DNA of 64,000 nt from Clusia tigrina (taxonomy: Eukaryota; Arthropoda; Insecta; Diptera; Clusiidae). Of the stretch, positions 41,044 through 51,284 are shown piece by piece. Under the pieces are notes generated by a model. The model did not search any database. It was given only the letters and a program-made list of their open reading frames with translations, and was not told where the DNA came from. A program made the translations under genes and the position numbers. Every line of letters starts with the position of its first letter. Within the stretch, counting starts at the first letter, position 1. Where the stretch lies: assembly GCA_920105625.2 (NCBI GenBank), contig OV050030.1:71502900-71566899 (forward strand), read 5' to 3'.

Positions 41044-41690
41044 AAAGGTGCGCTTCCTGATCCTGCGAAGATATAATGCGTCAAGAATATTGCTCAGCCA
41101 AGAAACAGGAAGGACGTACAAGCTTTTCCTGGTTTAGCAAATTATTATAGGAAATTCGTGAAGAATATGGCACCGATGTCGCTGCCAATCACGAAATTGC
41201 TACATAAGGACACAAAATTCGAATGGACGGAGTCATGCCCACAGGCGTTCGAAGGTTTGAAATTGGCTATTACGATACCGCCCATCCTGATTTACCCGGA
41301 CTTAACTAAGCATTTCATTTTAACGACAGAAGAGGGTCGCGATCCTTTCGCGAGTAGAGCGCTGAGTGAGACCGAGAAGCGGTACTCTACGATAGAGAGG
41401 GAGATGCTCGCTACAGTTTGGGCCACTTGTAACTTCAGATCATACCTTTTGGGGAGGAAGTTCACGGTTTACACCGACAACCAACCGCTAAGGGGAATCT
41501 TATATTTGAAGGATCAAACGTCTAGGCTGGGGACAATGTTTTACTGCGTAACAGTAACAAGAAGGACAAATTTTCTCATATTTGGCTTGGGACATATAAA
41601 GTAGAGAAAATTTGGGGCCAGTAATGACAGAGGTTAGGATAGAAAACAAAGTGAGACGTTTCCATAACAATCTGTTGAAGCCCTAATCGA
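41044..41690 (+). pseudogene. Element D RNase H fused to integrase tail, core lost
   Basis: FLVLANYYRKFVKNMAPMSLPI (about 41128-41195) is the connection. RNase H follows: HFILTTEEGRDPFASRALSE has lost the first Asp region ('TTDAS...'), TIEREMLATVWA keeps Glu, and FTVYTDNQPLRGIL keeps Asp. Right after KDQTSRLG (about 41530) the sequence changes frame and reads KKDKFSHIWLGTYKVEKIWG then PVMTEVRIENKVRRFHNNLL, which is the end of integrase. The whole HHCC and catalytic core, about 300 residues in element C, is absent. Element D therefore could only have moved with integrase supplied in trans. Confidence 0.85.
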
Positions 41691-43310
41691 ATTAAGAGTT
41701 TTAGTGTGAAACTGGTGGCAATGATGAGTGAATTGTAGCGGAGGCTTTCTTTGCTTGACCTACCCCAAAATTCAGTTCGTGCGGAAAGTGACGGCTGAAG
41801 TGAGTGAAATTTGTATTAAATAATATCTTCAACCTTGGAAATGAAAAAAAATTGAACGTAAACAAGACAGCGGTATGAAAGAATGAAACCGTATGATTCA
41901 AGGGCGAGACAGTGTACGAATGCCCGCGTGAAGTAGTAAAAGAAATAATTTTTGCGAGCTGAAAATATGACTTCAATAAAAAATGAAGAAAGAATGGGTA
42001 ACAATTAAATAATTTTTTGTTTGTTTGTGCGGTATAGGCAGTCGTATGAGCAGCAGAATCAATAACCGGGGCGTTTATGCAATACGTCATTAGATTTGTA
42101 GCCAGTCATAACGCACATGGGTAATATGATGCGTTGACATTTTTGGCATTCGCTATCATTACAAGCGTATGTGCCATGTACAAATGTATGTATGCCAATA
42201 AGTAAGTATGAGCTCGGGTAGCGTGTAAGTTTAATATGAAACACGGTGGTTTGCATACATATGTTTAGGAGTAATATTTTAATTGTTTTAACTGTGCGAT
42301 ATAGATGAAGTCGTAGGGGTAGGGGCATGAAGGTAAGCGAAAGTATGTTTGGAAGGGCAATAGGGAAGTAAGTAGAAGTAAAGAAAGGCGGAAGTAGTGT
42401 AATTAAACAATTTTACAACTTTGGTAGTCGTGATAGTATTAATAATAATAATAGGAAAAGAAGAAAATCAAGGAAATTGGGAAACACATAATTTTCTAAA
42501 TATCTCTTTATTGATTGATATGAATAATGTAATAAACAAGATAAGTATAGAATACAATTGATTTCAATTAGTTTGTATAGAACTTCCGGGTGTATGACCA
42601 TGGAAGTATCGGAAGCCGGCCGCCTAGCATCTGGTGAAATCGGTGCAGTAAGATGGTAAGCCGACCAAGGCAGGGTTTGACTTGTTTGACAATTACGGAT
42701 GGGGTTGTTTTGAAGTAAGAGGGGATGTTAGAAAGGGTCTTGTTAATATATTTAGTTAAGGTGACAGGTTGGTTTAAGCTAAAATAAGTTAGGGAGAATA
42801 GGCAGTAGGTAACAAGTTAAGAGAGCTAGATGAGAATGGATAGACGTAAAATCGAAATTAGGTTAGATAGACTAAAGTTTGCTTGTAAGATTATTGTGTG
42901 TATTAAGTTAAGTTTTAATTGAGAGAAAATCTGGAGCTATAGGCTAGCTGACAGCTATTAGAAAACTAATGTAAAATGGGCGGGGCGTCAGCGTAGTAGG
43001 GTGTGCCTGTATGTTTCGTATTCATTCATTGAGGGGTTTTCCACACTAGAGGTGTGATGAATATATACGAATATATATTTTTAAGAGAAGAAAAGAATTG
43101 GGTCATGGAAAACGGAAATACATAGTCAAGGATACTTGGATATTCTCGATTATGGTAAGAGAAAAGGTCGATCGATGGTGGATGTTAGTGTAAAGTATTG
43201 ATAACCATAATGTAGCAGTAGTATAACCATAATGATTATTTAAATATTTATAGAAATAGAGATATTTATTAGATAAGCTATTATAGCGATTACTTATTTT
43301 TCTCTACAGT
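41691..43310 (+). other. Element D pol-env spacer
   Basis: About 1.6 kb, AT-rich, without a supported gene. A purine-rich GTAAGAGGGGATG near 42713 resembles a polypurine tract but no LTR start follows. Confidence 0.5.
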
Positions 43311-43319
43311 ATATGTGTA

Positions 43320-44979
43320 AAGGCAGCTGTGCTTTTGGTAGCCTATTTGAGTGTTCCAGCGAAATGCAGCGAAACCGGGGAAGTGCGGGTGGAACCCTTG
43401 GCGGAAACGGACCTGATTTGGGAATCACATGATAATGTTTGGTTCTCGACAGACGAGTGTGTGGTGATATCGGAGTATCGCGATGCTGACCAGGAGCCGA
43501 AACTGAAGAAACTCGAAGACTTGCTAAAGAAAACAAGGGAAGTAAGAGAGGGTGTGTAATGACGGCAGCGGAAGCGGAATCAATAATAGCGGGGCTCAGA
43601 CGAAACGAGCAAGCTATGTCATCTCGGGGTAGCAAACAATGTGCAGCAAGGTCGTTAATAGATGTCGGTAGTGAGATACTGAAGTGGGGTATCGGAACCA
43701 TGGACCATCATAACGCGGACAAGATTTAAGCTCACTTGCAAGGTCTGGATATTCAGCAGGCTAAAAGTATGTCGCTCTTAGGCAAAGAAATAACCATTCT
43801 GGGTTCGAGCTATAAAGGGTTACACAGAGCAGTAACTTGACCAATTTGGCGGAGGTCCTTAATCTGGAGAATTTTATATCAGAAGAGCTTGTGAACCTGC
43901 AAGGAAGTCAGCAAATGGAAATGCAGTCGTGGACGATTTGTTGCGTGGGAAGTTACACCCTATGTCTACTTCCACCGAAGCCCTACTTAAAGCAGCTCCC
44001 AAGACTTTGGGTGGTATAAACTGGTATTTGGAAAAGCCCGAACAGCTGTACGAATTAGCAACGATAAGAGCAGCGTCGAAAGCGGGGTATTTGGTGGTCA
44101 TAAAAAGACCACTTCCTCTTCCTGATGCATATGCGCTATACAAGATATATCCCGTTTTGAAAGCATTAAATGGTAACTGCAGCATAGTACCGAAGACACT
44201 ATATGACTACATCACAGAGAGTCGAGTGCATGACAATTATATCGGACTCACGTCGGAGGACATTAAGTCTTATAGAATGGTGGATATTTCACAGCGCATG
44301 TGTCCACATCCGTGGAAAGCCCTTACGAGGGAAAGCAAATCTTGTGAAGTACAGGCGTTGAAAAACGAGCAAGATAAGTGCGCGCATGTAGCAGTCTCGG
44401 CTACCGGAGGATTGTTGGTAGTGACAGAGTCACCAAACCGCTGGCTATACCATTTTGATGAGAAAATGTTTATGTCTTCAGTGTGCCAAGCAAAATCGAT
44501 AAGACTAGAGCTGAAGAGGACGAGATTCCTGCACATTGGCGAATACTGTCGGTTGATTGGGAAAGAGATGGTGCTGGTGCATAGAGCACCAGCATTACGA
44601 GTTTTCAGCCAACGAGATGGCAGCCAACGTTCAGGCTTTGCTACCAACTTCGCAGCATTCGAAACCAATGAATAATACGAATGTACCATCGACGATACAA
44701 GCAATACCATACGGAGACCTGCGAAAGATTCTAACGACTAACGCCAAGTGAATTAACGAGTTAATGAAGGATACGAAGGAAGAGCAGACGTTGTTGAACC
44801 TTAAAACATCGTACGATATAACACACTCCTCGTTGGAAAAGCGTGGGATCACCGCGATCACAACGCTGGCAATGATTGTCGCATTAATCACATATATATT
44901 CTGCCAGTTAAGGAAGCGAGTTAAATACCCACAACGAGAACCACAACCAACGCCGCAGGTAGCAGAGATTGCAGAGTAG
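43320..44979 (+). pseudogene. Element D Env (F-like), broken
   Basis: Four blocks can be followed. First, 43329-43559: a hydrophobic signal peptide (MLLVAYLSVPAKC) and a short ectodomain. Second, about 43559-43830: SRGSKQCAARSLIDVGSEIL then KWGIGTMDHHNADKI, which resembles the cleavage site and fusion-peptide region of F-type envelope proteins, with stops at 43557-43559 and 43728-43730. Third, 43929-44675: helical and Cys-containing ectodomain, 248 residues, reached by a frame change. Fourth, 44557-44979: a stop at 44749-44751, then GITAITTLAMIVALITYIFC, a membrane anchor, and a short basic/Pro-rich cytoplasmic tail. Env would mediate entry. The cleavage-site basic run is degenerate (SRGSKQ), and at least three breaks prevent expression. 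Confidence 0.72.
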
Positions 44980-45202
44980 AGTAGCGTAGGCTAAGCAAAC
45001 CAGATGTTACAGTTAGGAATGTACAAAATGTTTGAAAAAAAGAAATAAATAAAAAAATAAAAAAACAATAAATAAAACATTAAAAAAAACAATATTAAAA
45101 AAACTAAAAATAAATAATGAATGAAAAAAATATAAATATTAAAAGACACAGGAAAAAAACACAAAATAGTTAACAGACAAAAAAAAAATATTTGAAAAGA
45201 AA

Positions 45203-45205
<3 letters not shown>

Positions 45206-45294
<89 letters not shown>
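45206..45294. repeat. (TA)n microsatellite in element D 3' region
   Basis: Nearly pure TA, separated from a second array by an A-rich spacer. Confidence 0.95.
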
Positions 45295-45326
45295 ATAAAA
45301 ATAAAAATAAAAAAAAATTAATAAGA

Positions 45327-45480
<154 letters not shown>

Positions 45481-45531
45481 CATATTGTATTAGGATCGAA
45501 GATATCATAAAAAATATACAATAAATGTATA

Positions 45532-45798
45532 CGAGGTGTGATAAAAAAATAACCGTTATTGTATGATCAAAAAATAAAGTATTTATTTATTCATCAACAA
45601 CTATCTTGTCCCCTTCAAAGTAATTCCCCTCAGATATAATACACTTATGCCAGCATTTTTTCCAATCCTCGAAACACTTCTGAAACGCTTTTTTTGGTAT
45701 CGCCAACAGCTCCTGTTTCGATTTTTCTTTTATCTCCTCAATCGTAGCAAAACGTAACTGACGAAAAGATGAAAATAACGGTTATTGATCACACCTCG
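45532..45798 (-). mobile_element. mariner-type MITE (267 bp) with transposase C-terminus
   Basis: CGAGGTGTGAT at the left is the inverse of the right end ATCACACCTCG, flanked by TA (45530-45531 and 45799-45800). AATAACGGTTATT is also inverted near the ends. On the minus strand the interior encodes DWKKCWHKCIISEGNYFEG then DKIVVDE and a stop, the C-terminal end of a mariner transposase; the middle of the gene is deleted. It inserted into element D about 35 bp upstream of the hairpin. Confidence 0.9.
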
Positions 45799-45833
45799 TA
45801 CATATAAAATATTGTAGTAGGTTATACAATTTT

Positions 45834-45856
45834 AGAAGGTAGCTTCACTACCTTCT
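45834..45856 (+). promoter_or_regulatory. Hairpin upstream of element D polypurine tract
   Basis: AGAAGGTAG and CTACCTTCT form a perfect 9-bp stem with loop CTTCA. It lies 4 bp before the polypurine tract. Relative to 37693-37711 one stem pair changes from T-A to G-C while pairing is kept. Confidence 0.7.
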
Positions 45857-45860
45857 TCCA

Positions 45861-45875
45861 GAAAGAGGGGAGGAA
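45861..45875 (+). promoter_or_regulatory. Element D polypurine tract
   Basis: GAAAGAGGGGAGGAA directly before the LTR start TGTTGCGAG; nearly identical to the tract at 37718-37732. Confidence 0.85.
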
Positions 45876-46340
45876 TGTTGCGAGTCAAGATACGAGTAGT
45901 TGACTCGCGACAGAAACCCAAGTAGCCACATATTATCCACCAGTTGCAGCTATAGTTAATAACCCATAACTATTTCGCACATACTTTTTAGGAGCTTCCT
46001 TATTTAGTATTTATTATGCATATGAACTTCACAGGTGTTACAATTACACAATGACCCACAAACTAGGGCTAAAATTCACCAATGGCATTTTGTGTGAACT
46101 AGCTCATCCCCATAATTGTGTTGGTCAACACCTGTGTAATTGGAACACCGCGAAAGTGGAACACCTAAGTAGATCATCAAAATATGAAGTAAGCGAATAT
46201 GTAACTAGAATTAAGAATATAAATAAGAGTGGTTTTGAAGAATAAAGAAGATTTTTTGTATTTTCAAAAAGAGAAACGGTGGTGTTATGTTCTTTTTTCG
46301 CCGCAATTCGGCAACTTTTAGAGTCAGTGACTCTTTTACA
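45876..46340 (+). repeat. LTR L2 (element D 3' LTR)
   Basis: TG...CA repeat, 465 bp by these ends. It starts with the inverted repeat TGTTGCGAGTCAA (45876-45888) and TTGACTCGCGACA (45900-45912). A second inverted pair links 46034-46048 (GGTGTTACAATTACAC) with GTGTAATTGGAACACC at 46134-46149. AATAAAG near 46242. Homologous to L1 in order of blocks but strongly diverged. Confidence 0.75.
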
Positions 46341-46465
46341 GGTCCAGCAGCCATCGGCCAACTGTCGTGCGCGTCGCACCAGCTAACGCCCAGGAAATAC
46401 AACACTGGTATGCATATCTGGTAAAAATGTTTGGATGCGTACAAAGCCAATCGTAGCCAACTTCA

Positions 46466-46704
46466 TGGGAAAGACGCAAAAGCAGCAAATTATTGCGCCA
46501 AAACAATTTTCAAATTGTAACGTTTGTCAATGTCAAAATAAATTGAAGTTGGGCATAGATCACAAAATGGTGAATTCACTCAAAATCGTTGTGAATGCAC
46601 TCAAAATCGTGGTTTGTCCACTGAACTATAGGAAAAGCACACAAACTACTACATACACTAACACTACTGCCGCTACCAGCGAAAGATTTCTTTTCTCTGT
46701 ATTC
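46466..46704 (-). repeat. Dispersed repeat, inverted partner of 3405-3606
   Basis: Read on the minus strand it matches 3405-3606 in blocks along its whole length. It ends at the left edge of Harbinger-like copy 2. It also has a 21-22-bp internal duplication, GAATxCACTCAAAATCGT, at about 46573 and 46594. Confidence 0.75.
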
Positions 46705-47003
46705 TCTGCCCAGTAGCTCGTTTCTGTAACTGAGTAGAGAACTTTTCTACTGCTGATGACGTTGTTCTCAACCACCAAGTGTTTCTTAGTTGCGATTTTA
46801 GTGTTCCTATAACTCAAAAACTCACCAATTGAGAAAGTCGTGTTAAGTTGAGAATGAACAGTGAATCTGACAGTTTTGACATTTATTTTTGAGAAGTTTG
46901 TATACTGCACAAAGTTGTGTAAAGGAGCAAATAATAAATAAACAAACAAAACAACAAGGTTTAGAGACAAATAAGCAAAACAATTGAACATAAATTGTAA
47001 AAA

Positions 47004-47276
47004 ATGAGTCAGTTACGTGTGATCATCTATGCTATAATGTACGATAACCGAAATATGCCTCGCATTCAACGTCGGCGTTTGCTAGATTCATGTGATCCAT
47101 TTCATATCCCTGAGCCGCGTTTCATAGAACTTTTTCGGTTAAATAAAGACGCTTGCATTCATCTTTTAGAAGAAATAAGTCCTTTTATGAAGAGTGGAGT
47201 TAGAAACACCATTATTCCAAAAAATTTAAGAGTAGTAGCTGCACTACATTTTTGTGCAACACTCATTCACAAATGA
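47004..47276 (+). CDS. Truncated HARBI1-like ORF, copy 2
   Basis: An intact 90-residue frame: MSQLRVIIYAIMYDNRNMP, then RRLLDSCDPFHIPEPRF, IELFRLNKDACIHLLEEISP and an end at ATLIHK. It has the region that precedes the DDE domain in HARBI1/PIF transposases but no catalytic residues. Copy 1 (1082-1354) has the same start context and the same stop, and the two proteins are about 80% identical by eye. In copy 1 a TGA occurs at the Arg of 'DNRNM'. So this short ORF is the ancestral form of the non-autonomous family, not a local truncation. It could be a passive leftover or a small DNA-binding protein; the sequence does not decide. Confidence 0.6.
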   Translation: MSQLRVIIYAIMYDNRNMPRIQRRRLLDSCDPFHIPEPRFIELFRLNKDACIHLLEEISPFMKSGVRNTIIPKNLRVVAALHFCATLIHK

Positions 47277-47343
47277 CTAATCGTATGTAAACTCATCGTT
47301 CGTAGTTAAAATTACTTTAATTTTATATTTGTATGAATATAAC

Positions 47344-48043
47344 TGTAGGAGAGTTTTCTTCTCGAAAACTTAGACGAGGGGTCATAAGAAGTGAGCTTCA
47401 AAGATTTCTCATATTTTTTTTTTTTTATAGTTTTTAGTCTAAAATTTTGTAGACTAGTGTATTTAATTAATATTTTTTCTTTGTATATATTTCAGTTACA
47501 TTCTTAATTTTAATATCTGCTATTTCAAATATTTATTCAGTTACTTTAATTTATTTTATTTGCTGCGGGAGCTAAAAATTTTACACACATTCACATCACA
47601 TTCTTGTCACCAACTGCTCTTTTTATTTCTGTCAAAATTCTTCACGAACCTTCTATAAAAAAAATAGCAACAAAAACTTTCAGTTATTTTATTTAAAGCA
47701 AAACATGCAAAAAGTATTTAAATCTTCTTCGCGAAGAAAAGTAACAACAAATTGTAAGGCAAATGAAACAATAACAAAACAGCAGCCAGGAAGCCGTTAG
47801 TGCTGTTGCTAATGCAAGCATATAAGACGATGACCGTCAGTTCGACAGACGGAGGCAGCAAAACTATAACAGTTATTATTTATTTAGAATTAGTAATGTA
47901 AATATGTATGTTTTGAAACATATGTAATTATGTGAAGATGATGATGAGGCTGCAGTGCTACCCAGAGTGGGGATTTTGGAATTAAATGGGGATAAATGCG
48001 AATATCCATAAAAATGTTGTTTGGGTATAAAAACTCCCAAACA
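47344..48043 (-). repeat. BEL 3' LTR
   Basis: TGTAGGAGAG...CCCAAACA on the plus strand, 700 bp. On the minus strand its start forms an inverted repeat TGTTTGGG and CCCAAACA (48018-48025 with 48036-48043). A GGCCGGGTGAA tract just beyond it on the minus strand (48044-48054) is a likely polypurine-like tract, in the usual style of BEL. Confidence 0.93.
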
Positions 48044-48107
48044 TTCACCCGGCCAAAAACCCTCGGTTTTTAATATGCAAGTTGATTTATGATTCTATAA
48101 CTTCTGA

Positions 48108-48700
48108 TTATGTGACTTCACTTACTGGTAAACGACATAATTTTGCTATTGGGCGTTTGATGTATTTTCCGTTGCAGTAGAGCGTAACAACTCGAACCAA
48201 ACCATCATGGCCCGGATGCAATTCTTCTACTTTTGCGAGAGGCCATTGACCAGGAACCTTTTTTTCATGGAGTAAAAGTACTACATCACCAACTTTAATG
48301 TTGTCGATGATTTTATTCCATTTGGGGCGTGATTGTAGTCGACACATGTACTCCTTTTGCCATCTTACCCAAAAGTGTTGTTTGAGGTGTTCGATTTGTT
48401 TCCAACGGTGAAGTCGATCGATGTTTGCATCAATTAAATCTTCATCTGGGACGCAAACTGTTGGTTCCCCAATCAAAAAGTTCGCAGGTGTGAGCGCGTT
48501 GTGATCTTGGGGATCAGTTGACAGTGGACAAAGAGGCCTAGAGTTAAGTATGCTTTCAATTTTCGCTAGAAGCGTACTTAGTTCTTCATACGTGAGGAGG
48601 CCATCTTTAATTATTCGGCGTAAATGATGTTTTGTAGATTTTACCCCTGCTTCCCATAGTCCACGAAAATGAGGCGAAGCAAGAGGGATGAAGTGCCAAT
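48108..48700 (-). pseudogene. BEL integrase, catalytic Glu and C-terminal domain
   Basis: On the minus strand DWHFIPLASPHFRGLWEAGV (about 48700-48640) contains the third catalytic residue, Glu. It continues through LLTYEELSTLLAKIESILNS and LTPANFLIGE, then, as an open stretch of 122 residues from 48476, RWKQIEHLKQHFWVRWQKEY and GDVVLLLHEKKVPGQWPLAK, the C-terminal region (DUF5641-like) typical of BEL/Pao integrases. The stretch ends with the stop at 48108. Frame changes occur near 48690-48750. This is the last part of Pol. It binds DNA and completes the enzyme. Confidence 0.87.
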
Positions 48701-48757
48701 CGTACCTTGATTGGCCAGTGTTTCAGCGAGATGCTCAGGAAGAGAAAGTTGTTTTTG

Positions 48758-49201
48758 CTAGTAGATGACTTGTAGTTCTTTATTCGCGCTAAAAAAATTT
48801 GTACCACAGTCAGAGTACAAGTCGGTACAAATTCCACGAAGAGCAATAAAACGGCGGTAGGCTGCCAGAAATGCATCTACAGTAAGGCTGGTAACGGCAT
48901 CCAAATGTATTGCCTTGGTGCACATACATATAAAGAGACAAATACGAGTATAATATCCCTTAGAAGTAGACGCCGTTCTCAAAGATGATGTTATAATGTT
49001 AATGGGACCGGCATAGTCTAGTCCACTATGCTTGAAGGCACGCGTTGGTTGAAGGCGTACTGCTGGCAGGTTACCCATTAACTGCTGACAAGTTTCAGTT
49101 TTGTACTGGAAGCACACGATGCAATTTCTCTGGACCTGTTTTGCTAAGTCACGAGCAGAGACTATCCAATAATGTCGTGAAACATAAGACTGCATTAACA
49201 A
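48758..49201 (-). pseudogene. BEL integrase, zinc region and catalytic core
   Basis: The His pair of the zinc region (AHKKTCHG) lies just before 49201 in a shifted frame. Here Cys28 and Cys31 (NCIVCFQ) complete it. The core has Asp61 in FKHSGLDYAGPINI and Asp128 in LYSDCGTNF. The third residue, Glu, lies at about 48655 in another frame. KAIHLDAVTSLTVDAFLAAY then RRFIALRG is the stretch between the two Asp. The frame ends with stops after ANKELQVIY. The catalytic residues themselves are intact; only the frame is broken. Confidence 0.87.
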
Positions 49202-49270
49202 AAGACTACCATGACAAGTCTTTTTATGTGCTTCTGAAAAGATAAGAATGGAAATAGGATTATTTTTAGT

Positions 49271-50029
49271 TTAAAGTATAGGATGCTTCATGTGGAATGG
49301 AATCTCAACCTGAGATATGCGACCACGAACTCTTAAAATATCCAATTCATCTAAAAATGGTGATAACTTTAGAATTCGGCTGTTATTAGGAAGAGGTTTA
49401 TTTGATTTTAAGCAGCGAATTTCCTCACGAAATGGTATAGCTTGTGTAAGTCGAATTAAATGATTCCTTGCTCTTGTAAGCTCCCATGTTTTTAAAAAGC
49501 TTAAATTTATTTCTAACTTTTTTATTTTGCTTTGTAAGTTGTCGAAATAACGAAGAATGTGTGCCATCACACGCGTCAATGTAGTGAAGCTGGAGTATTT
49601 TGATATAAAATTTAGAAACTCTGTTGTTGTTTCTACATTAGCTGAGTGAACTGCTATACTGTTGTTGTAAATTTTTTCTTCTGTAGTAGCGTTGACCGGT
49701 GATTTATCGATAACTATATTTGTAGGGGAAGTAGGCCAGTTATCCCAAATTGATTTTAGCCAATGTGGACCATTCCACCATAGTAAATGTTTACTGAGTT
49801 CTTCAGGAAGTATACCGCGAGAAGTGCAATCTGCTGGGTTATCAGCTGATGGAACATATCTCCATTCGGTGACGTCGGACATTTTATGAATTTGTGCCGC
49901 CCTATTTGCTACGTAGACTTCCAACCGTCTGTGATAATATTTGAGCCACGCAAGAACGATGGTGCTATCTGTCCAGTACACGATTCGCCCAATATTGAAG
50001 TCGTTGTTTAATTTAATTTTAGCAACCAA
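49271..50029 (-). pseudogene. BEL RNase H and following linker
   Basis: YWTDSTIVLAWLKYYHRRLE (residues 18-37) contains an RNase H catalytic Asp, and VPSADNPADCTSRG (58-72) is the C-terminal RNase H motif of BEL/Pao. The rest (to residue 252) is the long linker to integrase ending in LRVRGRISQVEIPFHMKHPI, which marks the start of the integrase region ('LRV-GR'). The first RNase H motifs (DASQTAYAAVLYAR) are in another frame near 50150-50195, with stops at about 50340 and 50095. A stop follows at 49271. Confidence 0.85.
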
Positions 50030-50352
50030 TTTTGCTAAAAGTATAGCAGCACATAATTCCAGCCTGGGAATTGTTTCATTTTTTAAAGTTCAACCTTTGT
50101 TTTTGCCTGTAATAAATTTGTAATTGCCTCACCAGATTCGGTTATAATTCGTGCGTATAACACAGCAGCGTAGGCAGTTTGTGATGCATCATTAAATCCG
50201 TGAAGGTCAATTGTTGATTTTGTAGATATGTATCCTAGCCATCTAGGAATTTCGATTTTTTCAAGCCACTTCAGAGTTGATCGAAAGTTTACCCATTCAG
50301 ATTGGATTTCCTGTGGTAGTGTATCATCCCAATCGGGTTTTAATTTCCACAG

Positions 50353-51216
50353 CTACTGGAACATAATTTTTGCTTTGATAGTTGTGGGAGATAACCACCC
50401 TAGGGGATCAAATAATTTTGCTGCATCTGAAAGCAAAGTACGTTTAGTGACAGTATTAGAAAAAGTAAAATTTATTGTAAAACAAAACGAATCATTCGTA
50501 ATGTCCCAATAAAGACCAAGAACTTTCGCCATGTTTGGTTGGTTTAGTGTAAATAGGTATTTCTTTTCACGATCTTCTTCTGGAATATGATTAAGTAATC
50601 GTGAAGAGTTGGAATTCCATTTCCGAAGGTGAAATCCACCAGATTTCAAAAGTGAGCAAAGTTGTTGCTGTAATTGTAGAGCATCCTCAAAATTATCCGC
50701 TCCTGATATGACGTCATCAACATATGTGTCTGAGCGGAGTATTTTACTAGCTTGCGGAAAATTTTGCTCTTCATCTGCTGCGAGTTGTTGTAAGACTCTG
50801 ATTGCCAAATATGGAGCTGATGTTGTACCATATGTCACTGTAAGTAAACTATAAATGTTAATTTTGTTTGACGCCTCATCTCTCCAAAGTATACATTGTA
50901 AAGGCTGATGTTCTTTACAGACATTTATTTGTCTGAACATTTTCTCTAAATCAGCTGTGAAAGCAATTCGATATCTCCTCCATCGAGATATAATTGTAGA
51001 CAAATCGTTTTGTAGTGCAGGACCAGCTGATAGCTCTTCATTTATAGAAGTTTGAGGAGGTCTATGATTTCGGCCATGAAAAACAACACGCAATTTTGTT
51101 GTTGTGCTACTTTTTCTGAGCACACCGTGATGGGGAAAGAAATATGCATTTTTTGGTATGGCATGAGGGTACTCACCAAGTTTTACCATATGGTTAAGAG
51201 TTTCATACTCTGTCAT
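50353..51216 (-). pseudogene. BEL reverse transcriptase
   Basis: An open stretch of 287 residues with all RT landmarks: FFPHHGVLRKSSTTTKLRVV (27-46), FTADLEKMFRQINV with the first Asp (Asp89), ILWRDEASNKINIYSLLTVT then YGTTSAPYLA, and YVDD at 165-168, all as in BEL/Pao. It continues into AKVLGLYWDI and LFDPLGWLSP, the thumb signature of this group. The start is joined in another frame to the protease part: a frame change near 51285-51300 and further sequence (LKNKPKFAEEYKKFMTEYE) directly upstream. A TAA follows at 50353. The enzyme core looks intact. Confidence 0.9.
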
Positions 51217-51284
51217 AAATTTCTTGTATTCCTCAGCAAACTTTGGCTTATTTTTTAAAGTGATTTCCAGCTGTTTTAACCGCT

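Noticed and set aside
42713..42726. Purine run considered as a second polypurine tract in element D
   Set aside because: Followed by GTTAGAAAGGG rather than an LTR start; no hairpin upstream.
46051..46245. 64-codon frame in L2
   Set aside because: Lies wholly within an LTR and is not conserved in L1.
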